Counted from the stretch's first letter, positions 1 through 24,606 are shown. The stretch is DNA of 64,000 nt from Enoplosus armatus (GCF_043641665.1 NC_092198.1:11917001-11981000); one strand, 5' to 3'. A program made the numbers and translations. The notes: generated by a model not told the origin, from the letters alone.

Positions 1-622
1 GCTTTTTGTCGTATAATGGCCAGAATGTGAAGATACAGTGGGATACTTTATATATTAAGTAATATATGTTGGTTGGCTTCATGTGGTCTGATGTGATTTG
101 CATCGGGTCTCAAGATGTGATTGATACTGTTTGCTCTTCTTCATGTTGGTGCTTGAAGAAAGTCTCTGATAGAAAGCTCAGATCTGAGTGTGCAGATGCT
201 TGTTATTTTTCATACTGAGCTCCAGCAATACGCCTCTATTTGTTGAGCAGTGGTCTATTTATTTGACAGGGATTTTGCTCATTGATCAAGTATTATCTGT
301 TGTCGCTCACCAGATGTTAAAAAGGCACCCTAGAATCTGATCTGGTCTCACTATAAATAAGGTCAACTAATTAAAAACTATGGGAGTGGCAAAATCATCA
401 AACAGAGGACCAGAAATAAAATGCAACTTGATCTCGCTGTTGTTATCTCTAGAAAATGTGACCACTGATTTGCAACAACAACAATACAGATTTAAAGAAA
501 TTTTGACAAAGTATTCAGTCCACTTTTGTTATGTCTGCCTTCAGTCCTCTGCCTTTACTTCCCAATGACCAGCTAACACACTCCCTTTTCCTTCTTGGTA
601 TTCCTATTCCCTTATTTTGCAG
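1..622 (+). other. kcnh5: kcnh5 upstream intron sequence
   Basis: No exon for the PAS N-terminal half was found. The stretch is presumed intronic because the first recognised exon begins mid-codon at an acceptor. Confidence 0.7.
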
Positions 623-13085
<12,463 letters not shown>

Positions 13086-16000
13086 ATTGACTGGAAACCC
13101 CGGATCACTCGAAAAAGGGATTTATAGGAGCACCAGTTTGCATGTCCTGCTGAACTCTGGCCTGCCAAAGACATTTCCTGCATTAAACACTTGACTGCAT
13201 GCAGAAATCCCCTATCTTGTTATCTTAGCACTACAAAAACCCAGGGATTACTTTTAATAGTATTTGACTTGTGAGGGACTTTTATGGTCCTGTGTATGCT
13301 ACATTTGAGAATGCCAAAAAGAAACAGGAACAATTATTGAACAAACTCTGAAAAACACATTTTTACTGTTACTGCTAGGAAATCAGTACATTTTTACAAG
13401 CATTATAAACCAGCGTAGAGCTACATTATATCATGTATGATACACTGATGAAGGCTATTGTTGCCTGATAGGACCATTAGTAAAACTATGGTCAAGTCAC
13501 ATTTTTTAAAGCATATTTTGAGTCTTTTTGTAAAGCTTTCATCTCCATGATCCTCCTTGGCATTTTTTCTGGATATTAATTTACAGTTTTTGGCAGAACA
13601 ACTGACTAAAGGGTTAAGCCTGGCATAACTTGGCATAACAACTTTAACTTGCTCATGTCTCAGAGCAGGAGCAGCTCTGACTTTTCATCCTAAACGTTTC
13701 CACCTCTGTTAAATAAATGTCTCCCTCTGTCTTATTAAGCAGGAGACCTTTAGAATCATTAATTGTCAGGTAATAATATTTGTGCCTTACAATAATAAAG
13801 CCTCATTCAGAGTTGTTTTGACAAGACATCAAAATCAACTCTTTATGGTTTCTGAGCCCATGGTTTATAATAGAAATGTTAACCCTGTTGGTGTTTTTCC
13901 TCTTTTCCCTGCTTTTCAGAGGAGAAGAAATAAATAATATATATATACACAGTATATACAGAATATGAATTATGGAGGATAATGAAATTTTTTTTTAATG
14001 CTTTAATTTCTTTCTTCTTCATTCAGCTTCATTCCCATGCATGTAAAATAGGAAAGCAATAATGGCGGTTTAATAATAGTTTTTTATTGTTAATTGTCAT
14101 TATCTCAATTTTCTTGTGAAAGATTTATTTTCCTGAAACAGGATGTGAATATTTCAACAGGTAATTGCAGCAAACTTACTGTTTTTTCCTTCATGTAACT
14201 CAGGTATATTTGCACTAATGTTGACTTTCAGTATTTATTTCAGTATATGTCATCTTTGCCTACTTGTAAGATTAAATGCTATGCAAATCTAAATGAAGTG
14301 GCACCGCACTTGGTGATGCAAATATTTTAATTAGTTTGTTCTGTTTAATAGTGATGATGTACAAGAACAAACGGCACGGTTACAGTTTCAGTTCATGTTT
14401 TCTAATTTTCTGTGTGACTGTGAATCATCTCAGTGTGAACTGTAAGGATGGTAGCATTTGACTGTTAGTGGATTCAGTACATTTATTTCATACTACATAT
14501 ATAAATGACCTTGCATGCATCCAGGGAACCTGTCAACAGTGAAATGAATAATGAAAACTGATGCCTGCTCACCATCTGTTGTTTAGTCTCCTCTGTTATG
14601 CAACACAAAAGTCCTTATGTGAATCAAAAGCATTGTAAAAGGCAACATGCAGACTGGGTTTTATCTTTCATGTGTGTGTTTTTGTTGATCCAGATGAGTC
14701 AAAGCAGTATTTCTGAACATGAACACTTGTTGCAAATTGGTAAATTGTGAAGCTGCTTCATTACCAGAAAATTTACAGTAAGGCCACTGGGCTGTTTATT
14801 GTGTGGGAAAGTTGTTCCTTCTGAAGCAGAAAATATTTGAGCCTCTATATCTACTTGACTTTCCTCCAGTTCTGTTTTTTAAACATTATTTGTATTCAGT
14901 TGTTAAATAAAGACAGGAGCATGGGGAGAGGGCATGAGGAATGACATGCAACAAAGATCAACAAAGATGGTTTGATTGCAGGTGCCAAAAGAGACATTAG
15001 GCACAGTTAGCACTGACTGTTTTCCCTGCCATAGTTAATCATCAGTGCTGATATGGAAATATTAGCTTATAGATTATTCAAAAGTCTGCAAAGAATGATT
15101 TGCACTACACAAAGACTTTAAAGTGGCAATAAACAACTTTCCCCCCGCAGTGTTTCCATGTGCTATTACTGTTGACGCCGCGGTCATAAAAACACACGGC
15201 TCGCTCCCTTTTTTTCCTCAGAGCCTAGCAACTACCAAATTTCCATGAAGACACAATCAACAAGAAGCATGTTCACTGAAGAGGTAAAGTGAAATTGTCA
15301 TCATTTTATACTGAGTAATGACAAAGTTTGCATATTGCTTTGTGCAAACTACTGTACAAAGTACTGCTAGCAGCCTGGCTACTGTCCAAAGTAAGAAACC
15401 CTAAATCCCAATTTCAACTACAAACCCTGGTCTGAGTGCTATGACAAAGAGTTAAAACACCCGGTAGTATTAATAAGTAAGTTAGGCAGGTTTTGTTACT
15501 CACTGATCTAGTAGAAAGATGACAACTGAAATGGTTTGGGACCCTCGCAAGTCCCAGAACACTTTCCACCACTTGATATGATACAGTATATGAGCTTTTG
15601 GTTGATTAAAGAGACTAAGGAGCATGCACTGAGCAACTACAAAGGTAAAGCCTTGACAGATCTATTACAGAGCTCTACTACAGAGGTAACACATACAGTA
15701 TGGACAGACAACCATTCACACACATCTGGACCTACTGATCTCATGCTGCCCTCCCATTTTTCATTTGTTCCATTTTTGTTTTGTCTGTTAACTTCCATTC
15801 ACTGTTGCTGGCCATAGTAAACTCAAATCAATAGTTCACACAGCCTACTATAAATTTCTCAAAGGTGGGAACACGTGGCCTGACGCCACAAAAAAAGCAT
15901 CCACCACAGATATTGGATTGAAAAGATGATATCTGGTGCAAAGTAATCTATGGAGTGAAGTAGCTTACAACTAGCTTACTATGTGTTGCGTTACGTGCAG

Positions 16001-16167
16001 TCATCACAAATGATCCCGAAACCAGTTGATTTTTGCTTGTAACACAATATAAGCCAATGTCATGGAAAACTCTTGTTTATATCAGATTTCTTGAACCTCA
16101 TACAGACGTATGAAATGGTATGAACGAGGTTTGATCCGTTGATGTTTGTCAGACTGTAAATTAAATT
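13086..16167. other. kcnh5 3' UTR candidate and intergenic DNA
   Basis: Begins with the presumed kcnh5 3' UTR. Candidate AATAAA signals are at 13712-13717 and 13794-13799, with later ones near 13926 and 14904; which is used cannot be told. The remainder is AT-rich with no supportable gene. Confidence 0.6.
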
Positions 16168-16270
16168 AACCTTTGAAAACGCCCAGAGATTTAGCCTTAA
16201 AATCCATAATTTAGGTTTAGTGGAAGACACACAGTGTGAAGAAAGTGGAATAAAGAGTTTCTTTGTTACT
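16168..16270 (+). pseudogene. l3hypdh relic: end of exon 2 plus intron 2 (copy A)
   Basis: The phrase ctttgaaaacgcccagagat matches l3hypdh exon 2 (ttttgtaaacgcccagaggt in the intact copy). About 20 bases on, the l3hypdh intron 2 phrase ttaggtttagtggaagacac and its flank follow. Only the last bases of the exon survive, so this is non-functional. Confidence 0.7.
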
Positions 16271-17094
16271 CCAAAGGAAGTGACATAGTGCCCGCTGGAG
16301 TGCTTAGCCTCTCTTCAGCTTCATGTTCAGCTCAGTCCGCTACTGTCAACAAACAACCGGCACCCAACAAAACACAGAGCCCAACACAAAGTCCACGTAG
16401 CTTGCTTGCTAATGGAGACGAATTGCTAGCTAGCTAACGTAGCAAAATACTCTCGAGTGGATAATGTCAGCTAAGTCATCCAGACTCCCAGGGCTAATCA
16501 GGCTGGTTAATTGACTATCTTACCATTTGCAAATTATTATCAGCTAACGATATGAAGCAAACAGCACCAGATCCATGCAACGTAGCTAAGTTACAGCTAG
16601 CTGGCTAACCTTATAACATTATGGCTAGCAAAACACTACCTGAGTGGATCTGTTAGTTGGCTAGCTTGCCACATTACTCCTCCGGCTAACGTGATCCATG
16701 ATACTAGCTGATGTATTATGACAGGCAGAGCAGCCGGAGGACATCAGAGGGAAAACCAGATAACATTTTCTCCATAAAATGATCGAGTTTCACCAAAACC
16801 AGTGAATAAAGTTGTGTGTTTTTGTACAGTAATCAGTGAGGCCCAGTCCCCACTCAGCTCCAGCAGCATCTATCGTTTTTCCAACCTACTTCTTGTCTCA
16901 TCTGAGGGGGGGGGGGGGGTCAAAGAGGTTTAGTGGTTTAACCTTATTTTTGATACAATACGTTTAATTCATAGCACAGTGCCTTTTCTAGCTATTAAGT
17001 TACTGTTGTCACGAGTGCTGCTGGTGTACAACTCAAAAACTGGAGGGTTTGAAGGGTACAGCGCAAATATAATTGACAGAGCACACTAGCCAAT

Positions 17095-17935
17095 CAACAG
17101 CAAGGGAGCGCTCCTATGCTTTGTACAGGGTTGACTGGGAAAGCATCCAGTCTCCATTAAACCAGCCCAAGCACAACCTGTACTCCAGGCACAGACAAAG
17201 AAAAGCTATTCGAAATATCAACCGGAGGATATCTCCAGTAGAGAACTTACCACAGACACAGTGGCACAGAAACCAAACACAGAGGAGAAAGTCATATGTG
17301 TTCAGATGGACCAACTAAAACTGCTGCAGGGAAGAAATCCCCCAAACAGAAAAGAGCAAAGCGTCCCAAATACGGAGAGGCATTGTGGTCGACAAATTTA
17401 TCCAAATTGAAGAAGCAGGCTGCCTCTGTAACTCTGACGAGGGAGGAGGAATCGTTCAGGAAAATCGCTGAACATGCTGAGAGGAAACGCACGGAAGAGC
17501 AGCGTTACACCGTTAACTGCTACACTGCTACTACACTGCCCAGATTTCGCACCGAGCAGACACGTCTGATAAAACAGAGTCTAGAAGGAAACGGCGTGCA
17601 GTGCTGCATGGTAGACCCCACTCTGCCAATACTTGACAAATGCAGTGCAGCTGGGGGTGCATGGCAACGCGACCCCCTGCTATTGTTAAGGGGTCATCAT
17701 TCGGTGCAAGAAGTATGAGAGAACCAGATTTGCCCAGATTGACAACTACCACCCAGTCCACCCGCAACAAGCTGCAGCTTGCTGATGCAGGTAAGGTAGG
17801 CCTGAAGCCAAACCGCCTCCCACCCATCACAGTCAAGGTAAAGTCGACAGACACTTTAGTGTCGTGACAAAACTGGAGGATGGTATGGTGTGGAGGGGTC
17901 CAAGTACCTCTCCAAAGATACGGGTAGTTCATTGG
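17095..17935 (+). pseudogene. Pseudogene A of the unknown 302-residue protein
   Basis: Homologous in order to the intact ORFs at 38492-39400 and 32462-33370. It reads YRVDWESIQSPLNQPK near the 5' end, then AERKRTEEQRYTVNCYT, LPRFRTEQTRLIKQSLEGNG and KCSAAGGAWQRD. The start codon is not conserved. The N-terminal third is scrambled across frames. A one-base loss in the C-run near 17673 shifts frame, after which NKLQLADAGKVGLKPNRLPP continues in another frame. Homology stops after KYLSK near 17932, so the last third is missing. Confidence 0.85.
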
Positions 17936-18179
17936 TGAACTAGATAACTTTACCGTTGGCTATCAAGTACTGGACCAGCTGAGTTACTGCCAATTGCTAA
18001 CGAGTTAGCTCTAAACAGTATTGATTTGGTAACTAAACAGATAAGTTATATAACCAGCAAACATTGTTTTATGTTAGCTATGCTGACTTAGATGCTCATC
18101 AGATGGAACTTCGACAAATATATCTGCTGGTGTCATTAATTGTATCAAAATTGGTGGTTAGCAAAGGCTGTCACTGTGG

Positions 18180-18428
18180 ATGCTCACATCATCAAGATGT
18201 CAAGTGGAGTTTTTCTACCCTCATGGGCCCAACACGTGCTTCCATCCAAAACCAGGTGGAAAGGATATGTGCTTCATACCAGCTGAAGATATTCTGGTCA
18301 AACTGATGGAGCCATCATCACCGGATCGTGCAAGCAGGACGAGGGAGATCTACCACCTGTCTGCTGAAGTCACGGGCTTCATAGAGGGGGAACATATTAA
18401 TCGTCTACTTCCTGATAAAGCTGACTAA
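18180..18428 (+). pseudogene. Fragment resembling a multicopy fish hypothetical protein
   Basis: An open frame reading VEFFYPHGPNTCFHPKPGG, then DMCFIPAEDILVKL, REIYHLSAEV and a stop at 18426. The pattern VEF-x-YPHGP...F..P...D.C.(I/V)P resembles C-terminal segments of multicopy hypothetical proteins in fish that I believe travel with transposons. This is recollection, not a search. No upstream start or exon was identified. Confidence 0.35.
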
Positions 18429-18687
18429 ATGTTTTTAAAGATTTTCAAGCCCAGAAATAGATTCATTTTATTTGTTCCTGGTGTGTTTTCTGATATTTAT
18501 GCTTAAACAATGCAGTTGTACAGTAACTTTTATTTTGTTGTCACTGTTGTTAATATTTACAGGAGGATAAAATGTACATGACAAATTGTTATTTGTTGTA
18601 CCAAATTGTTGTTACGTTGTTAAGCAAGGAAGCATTAACTAGAGTGGTGAAAAGGTTGGAATTGTTTGTTGTTATTAGGTCACTGTC

Positions 18688-18741
18688 ACCACCATCAGGT
18701 CTCAGTCACCACCATCAGGTCTCAGTCACCACCGTAAGGTG
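18688..18741. repeat. Short tandem repeat, about 20-bp unit x3
   Basis: Three successive gtcaccaccatcaggtctca-type units, the last diverged (ccaccgtaaggt). Confidence 0.85.
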
Positions 18742-19340
18742 GAACATTTAGTTTGTTTGAAATCAATATGCTTAAAATCTGTTCCTCCAATGCAGTTGAT
18801 TTATTGAATTATCTCTTTAAAATTAAAAATGTGTTTTTATGTCTGAAATTGTTATTCTGAATATTTAATGCTAATGATATAAAATGATAAAATTGCTGTT
18901 GATGTAAGAGTTTTTAAAGGAGTAAACGTGAAATAGTATAAAACATGAGAGCGTTCACAGAGTTTGTGTAGTATGGATAAGTTAACATCTACAAACTCTA
19001 CATGTAAGGGATAAGTTACTAAGAAACCGGCAGCTGGTACCGACATCAAAATAAATGCCGGCACGGTGATGAAGACCCCAAACATAGACACTTTATGACC
19101 CATTTCTGTGTGAAAGGACCGCGCACACCTTACATAGAAAATATAAAATGGCAACTGACCTATTTTTACACTTGTAGAGCGAATCTCAGTGGCGCATACG
19201 TACCACTTACGTGCTGCTCTCACACCTGGTGTTTCATTGATTATAGTGGAAGCGTGGTGTTGCAGCATCCACTCCGCAAACACTCTGTACACGTTACGTG
19301 TACCCCGCCTGTCAGAGTGGAAAGCTCAAATGCTGTTATC

Positions 19341-19478
19341 AAGTCATTCTGCTGTGTTCCAGGTTGCATGTCGTAAAAACATAGGGAATCGTTATCATTT
19401 CAGCGCTTCTCAATTGATCAGCAATTGAAAAGACAATATATAATTAAAATCTGGAGGGATATTGAGCAATTTTTCAAG
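19341..19478 (+). pseudogene. Broken THAP-type zinc-finger exon
   Basis: In one frame it reads KSFCCVPGCMS, an in-frame TAA at 19374-19376, then KHRESLSFQRFSIDQQLKRQ and KIWRDIEQFFK, followed by a GT donor (gtaaaa) at 19479. CxxxxC near the N-terminus with VPGC, the F-x-R-F pattern and a Trp about 30 residues on are THAP hallmarks, and THAP exons often end at this point. The in-frame stop and absence of the downstream C2H half indicate a dead fragment. It may come from a P-element/THAP9-like transposon or a THAP gene. Confidence 0.6.
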
Positions 19479-19982
19479 GTAAAACAACATATTTGATAAC
19501 CTATTAGCTACTGTTTGATAACAGCTAAGGTTAACATTCAACCACTTCCTAGCTATCATTACCGTTTGATAGTGTTACACGATATATTAGCAAAGGCGTA
19601 AATTAATTCCTAAATATGAACGCACATCTTGGACACGTTTATTTAAGCCTGGGTGTAAAACAAAGTATGTCGTGCAATGTAACGCTAACTGTCCTGCTGT
19701 GTCGTCATCCGACCTCAGAAATGTCCTGGTTAAGTCCGTACGTTAATATTATGTGACATTATGTTCACTGCAACACACATTTGTGTGTAATATTAATACA
19801 GTCTACATCGACAGTTATCGTTACATTGCAAGCTTGATTACATCCAGCACATTATGAATTGGTAATGTTAACTTTAGCTAGGAATTGGTTGAATGCTAAG
19901 TTTGCCTGCTGACAGCAAATGGGTTTTCAATTTTTTTTGTTTTACCTTGAAATATGGCCCAGTGTGAATATGGTCTATTACC
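19479..19982. other. Spacer, no gene seen
   Basis: AT-rich sequence following the THAP-like exon donor. The second half of the zinc finger was not found here. Confidence 0.5.
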
Positions 19983-20160
19983 ACGCGACTTTTCACCAGA
20001 TGTGACTGTGACAGTGTACGGGTTGGTTATGTGATGCCTTTGTAAATGCCCAGAGATTTGGCCTTAAAATGGCATCCATAATTTAGGTTTAGTGGAAGAC
20101 ACACAGTGTGAAGAAAGTGGAATAAAGAGTTTCTTTGTTACTCCAAAGGAAGTGACATAG
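19983..20160 (+). pseudogene. l3hypdh relic: intron 1 end, exon 2 fragments and intron 2 (copy B)
   Basis: gacttttcaccagatgtgac and tgacagtgtacgggttggtt match the intron 1 tail, acceptor region and exon 2 start of the intact gene (gacttttcgatagatgtggc). An internal deletion of about 30 bp follows, then tttgtaaatgcccagagatt and the intron 2 phrase ttaggtttagtggaagacac. The deletion and drift make it a dead fragment, older than the three near-identical copies downstream. Confidence 0.78.
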
Positions 20161-22364
20161 TGCCCGCTGGAGTGCTTAGCCTCTCTTCAGCTCCATGTTC
20201 AGCTCAGTCCGCTACTGTCAACAAACAACTAGCACCCAACAAAACACAGAGCCCAACACAAAGTCCACGTAGCTTGCTTGCTAATGGAGACGAATTGCTA
20301 CCTAGATAACGTAGCAAAATACTCTCGAGTGGATAATGTCAGCTAAGTCATCCAGACTCCCAGGGCTAATCAGGCTGGTTAATTGACTATCTTACCATTT
20401 GCAAATTATTATTAGCTAACGATACGAAGCAAACAGCACCAGATCCATGCAACGTAGCTAAGTTACAGCTAGCTGGCTAACCTTATAACATTATGGCTAG
20501 CAAAACACTACCTGAGTGGATCTGTTAGTTGGCTAGCTTGCCACATTACTCCTCCGGCTAACGTGATCCATGATACTAGCTGATGTATTATGACAGGCAG
20601 AGCAGCCGGAGGACATCAGAGGGAAAACCAGAAAACATTTTCTCCATAAAATGATCGAGTTTCACCAAAACCAGTGAATAAAGTTGTGTGTTTTTGTACA
20701 GTAATCAGTGAGGCCCAGTCCCCACTCAGCTCCAGCAGCATCTATCGTTTTTCCAACCTACTTCTTGTCTCATCTGAGGGGGGGGGGTCAAAGAGGTTTA
20801 GTGGTTTAACCTTATTTTTGATACAATACGTTTAATTCATAGCACAGTGCCTTTTCTAGCTATTAAGTTACTGTTGTCACGAGTGCTGCTGGTGTACAAC
20901 TCAAAAACTGGAGGGTTTGAAGGGTACAGCGCAAATATAATTGACAGAGCACACTAGCCAATCAACAGCAAGGGAGCGCTCCTATGCTTTGTAAAGGGTT
21001 GACTGGGAAAGCATCCAGTCTCCATTAAACCAGCCCAAGCACAACCTGTACTCCAGGCACAGACAAAGAAAAGCTATTCGAAATATCAACCGGAGGATAT
21101 CTCCAGTAGAGAACTTACCACAGACACAGTGGCACAGAAACCAAACACAGAGGAGAAAGTCATATGTGTTCAGATGGACCAACTAAAACTGCTGCAGGGA
21201 AGAAATCCCCAAACAGAAAAGAGCAAAGCGTCCCAAATACAGAGAGACATTGTGGTCGACAAATTTATCCAAATTGAAGAAGCAGGCTGCCTCTGTAACT
21301 CTGACGAGGGAGGAGGAATCGTTCAGGAAAATCGCTGAACAACATGCTGAGAGGAAACGCACGGAAGAGCAGCGTTACACCGTTAACTGCTACACTGCCT
21401 TCTCGCATGAAAAATTGCCCAGATTTTCCACCAAACAGACACGCATTATAAAACAAAATCAGGAAGGAAACGGCGTGCAGCGCTGCATGGTAGACCCCAT
21501 AGTTTGGTCAAGTCAAAGACCTAAGGCAGATAGAAAAGCTGAGTCTAAGACAAGCTATTCAAAATATCCACCGGAGGACATCTCCAGTAGAGAACTGGAC
21601 ACAAAAGAGGAAGGAAGAATATGTGTTCAGATGGACGATCCAAAACTGCTGCAGAGAAGAAAACTCCAAGTAGAAAAGAGCAAAGTGAATCGTTCAGGAA
21701 AATCGCTGAACAAGCTGAGAGGAAATGCACGGAAAAGAGCAGCGTTACACCGTTAACTGCTACACTGCCATCTCTAATGAGAAGTTGCCCAGATTTTGCA
21801 CCGAGCAGACACGTTTGATAAAACAGTCTAGAAGGAAACGGTGTGCAGCGCTGCATGGTAGACCCCACTCTGCCGATACCTGACAAATGCAGTGCAGCTG
21901 GGGGTGCATGGCAACGCGGCCCCCCTGCTATTGTTAAGGGGTCATCATCAAGTATGGGAGAACCAGATTTGCCCAGATTGACAACTACCACCCAGTCCGC
22001 CCGCAACAAGCTGCAGCTTGTTGATGCAGGTAAGGTCGGCCTGAAGCCAAACCACCTCCCACCCATCACAGTCAAGCTAAAGTCGACAGACACTTTAGCG
22101 TCATGTGACAAAACTGGAGGACGGTATGGTGTGGAGGGGTCCAAGTACCTCTCCAAAAATACATTGCCCAGATTGGCCACTGCTCCAACCCGGTCCACCA
22201 AGCAGTATTTAGAACTGAACAAGCTGCAGCTAAATTACAGAGAGAACGGTAAATTCAATCTGCAGCCGACTCTCCCACCCATTTCCACAAAGGAAGCACC
22301 TGCCGCTCAGCAAGCCATTTACAATAAGCAGCGCCTGGAGTTCAACAGGCTGCAGCTTAGGTAG
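20040..22364 (+). repeat. Direct segmental repeat, copy B
   Basis: Partner of copy A at 16168-17935. It contains an extra internal duplication: the segment around 21070-21400 is repeated at about 21545-21760 (agctattcaaaatatccacc against agctattcgaaatatcaacc). It continues past the point where copy A ends and runs directly into a minisatellite. Confidence 0.85.
20965..22364 (+). pseudogene. Pseudogene B of the unknown 302-residue protein
   Basis: The 5' part (VDWESIQSPLNQPK region near 20995) lacks a conserved ATG and is frameshifted. It carries the internal tandem duplication noted above. From 21843 an open frame of 173 codons keeps the complete C-terminal part of the family: CMVDPTLPIPDKCSAAGG, NKLQLVDAGKVGLKPNHLPP, GRYGVEGSKYLSKNTLPRLA, and the end NKQRLEFNRLQLR before TAG. 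It is closer to the intact genes at this end than pseudogene A. Whether any peptide is made is unknown. Confidence 0.85.
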
Positions 22365-22390
22365 GACTGACCACATTGCTCTTCCCCACC

Positions 22391-22665
22391 TCTCTTGCCT
22401 GCATCCCCTTCCCCACATCCCTTTCCCTATTCCCTTTCCCTAACCCCCTTCTCCACTCGCTTTCCCTATTCCCTTTCCCTAAACCCCTTTCTCCACTCGC
22501 TTTCCCTATTCCCTTTCCCTAACCCCCTTCTCCACTCGCTTTCCCTATTCCCTTTCCCTAACCCCCTTCTCCACTCGCTTTCCCTATTCCCTTTCCCTAA
22601 ACCCCTTTCTCCACTCGCTTTCCCTATTCCCTTTCCCTAACCCCTTTCTCCACTCGTTTTCCTAC
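22391..22665. repeat. 39-bp minisatellite (about 6 units)
   Basis: Tandem units of the form ctttccctattccctttccc followed by taacccccttctccactcg, with the cactcg motif occurring six times. It starts 30 bp after the pseudogene B stop and ends where l3hypdh 5' flank begins. The same array follows both intact 302-codon ORFs. Confidence 0.95.
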
Positions 22666-22669
22666 TGTT

Positions 22670-23117
22670 TGTGCACAGGATCAATGTTTTTCAATCACTT
22701 CGGGCTGATATTGAAAAGCACGTGTCTACCGTACACAGTTGGACCAATAAAATGCGGGAGGTTTCTTTCAAAATGATACAACCATTTTCTTCAGAAGTAT
22801 AAGAATGACACTGATAGCCTAACACAGTGTCTGTTTGGTTTCAACAACTATGATAAAAAATAACTGACTTGACCCCTCTAAATAAAACAGTTACTGCAGG
22901 ACTGTCGTATTAGACTGCATTAGTTTTAACCACCTCATAAACTGGCAGTGCATGTTCCTAAATCTGGAAGAAGAGATGGTTTTGCAAATCATCTACAATA
23001 ATGTTAGAAAATGGGCTTTCTGCTCAACTCTGTGTTGGAAAATGGCAAAGAAATGTCTGTATTTTGACTTAAAGCATTGTTTTTCATTTGTTTTATTAAA
23101 TCAGCATTGAGACAGAA
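22670..23117 (+). repeat. l3hypdh 5' flank, copy 1
   Basis: Matches 36954-37366 (+) and 40868-41343 (+), starting at ttgtgcacaggatcaatgtt. It lacks the TATA box and putative 5' exon seen upstream of copy 3 because the minisatellite is joined in their place. Confidence 0.88.
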
Positions 23118-23902
23118 ATGTGGCTTCCACCTCACGAGGGAGTCGAGCTCTCGGTGGTGGACATGCACACAGGTGGAGAGCCTTTACGGGTCATCCTCAG
23201 TGGCTACCCAGAGGTCAAAGGTGACAGTGTGCTGTCCAAACGCCGCTATGTCAGGGAACATCTAGATCACCTCAGGACGGTGCTGATGTACAAGCCGCGG
23301 GGACACTACGACATGTACGGAGCCCTGGTCGTGGACAGCGAGATGTCTGAGGCGGATCTGGGGGTCCTGTTCATGCACAACGAGGGCTACAGCACCATGT
23401 GTGGACATGCCGTCATCGCGCTGGGTCGCTTCGCTGTGGACTACAAGCTGGTGAAAGAACCACAGGCCTTACATAAACTAAACTAATGTAATTTTAAATT
23501 CATAAAGCTACATTACTAATTGAACTATATTGTAATGTTGCGGGAAACATTCCTGAAGCAGATATATGTGATCTGCAATCTTAAAGGCCACAGCAAGCTC
23601 AACTATAACTATAAATTAAAGGGATTTTTCAGCTAACAGTTTTCACTTCTAATTAAGTTAGTGTCCATAATATTATATAATGAAGCTGGTGAATAAAATG
23701 TCATACAGATTTATATGTTGAAAAAGTTCTGAAAGTAAGACTCATGAAAATAATTAGCTCGAAAATAAATGAAAACCTGTCTTTTCCAAGTGGTAATGCA
23801 GAAAGTGTGAAGAGACCACAGAAAAACTGCAGAACTGCAATGTAGTAAAAACTATTAAATCAAGCTAGAAGTCCCTGTCAAGTGATTCGCACAGTACCTG
23901 TT

Positions 23903-24406
23903 TAAAAGGGACAGTTCACCCCAAAATCAAAAATGTTTCCTCTGGCCTGCAGTGCTATTTATCCATTTATACAGTTTTGGTGTGAATTGAAAATTTGAAA
24001 AATTCTCTTTCCAGAAATCATGACCTGGTTACTCAAAATGATCCACAGACCTTGTTGTGAGCAGTTTCATGTAGGAAATACCTTATTTCTGCAGTAGAAT
24101 CTACCAGAACTACTATTCTTACATGAAACTGCTCACAACAATATCTGTGGATTATCTTGAGTAACTGAGTCCTGATTTCTGGAAAGAGACACTGGTTTTG
24201 AATTTTTCAAATTTATTTATTTTTTGGTGCTTTTAACACCACAAGGTGAGTGCCGTTGAGTGCCGTCCCATTATATTAGACATCTTTACAGCTGATATCA
24301 CCAAAACTCTGCAACTCACACCAAAACAATCTAGATGGATAAATAGTACAACAGGGCTGGGCAAAATATGTATTTTTGATTTGGGGCTGAACTGTCCCTT
24401 TAAACA
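23903..24406. mobile_element. Foldback MITE, about 500 bp
   Basis: Begins ttaaaagggacagttcaccc and ends with the inverted form ggctgaactgtccctttaa. The arms extend inward (gaaatcatgacctggttact near 24015, reversed near 24150-24180), giving a long hairpin. TTAA flanks both ends, suggesting a TTAA-target element. It has no coding capacity. Confidence 0.8.
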
Positions 24407-24606
24407 CACAAAAATCTGAACTGAAAACAACTAAGGGACCACAGTTCACTGTTTATTGCTTATGCATATTATTCTCCGCAGTAAAATGCTCAAGTTATTT
24501 TCACTTGTTAAACAGTTTAGGCACGCAAGCCAAACATTTGGCATAAAACATTATTTTCAGACAATGCTGACCTTGAACAACAAGGAGCAGTGGCTCTGTT
24601 GACAAC

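Larger units (their letters stand above)
16168..17935 (+). repeat. Direct segmental repeat, copy A
   Basis: Collinear with 20040-21480 and, discontinuously, 21840-22140 (offset about 3.87 kb), with scattered substitutions and small indels such as the poly-G run at 16906-16919 against a shorter run near 20778. It starts with an l3hypdh exon 2/intron 2 relic and ends inside the unknown-protein pseudogene. The two copies do not behave like LTRs: they carry pseudogene sequence and have no TG..CA ends. Confidence 0.85.
17936..19340. other. Spacer between direct repeats, mobile-element-like remnants
   Basis: Contains the short ORF described at 18180-18428, a 20-bp tandem triplet at 18688-18741 (tcagtcaccaccatcaggtc units) and otherwise AT-rich sequence. 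No intact gene is seen. Confidence 0.5.

Noticed and set aside
15536..15817. 93-codon plus-strand frame in the intergenic region
   Set aside because: No recognisable motif, no splice context, AT-rich intergenic composition; expected by chance.
16168..22364. LTR retrotransposon flanked by direct repeats
   Set aside because: The repeats contain pseudogene and l3hypdh sequence, lack TG..CA ends and primer-binding site, and no gag/pol is seen between them.
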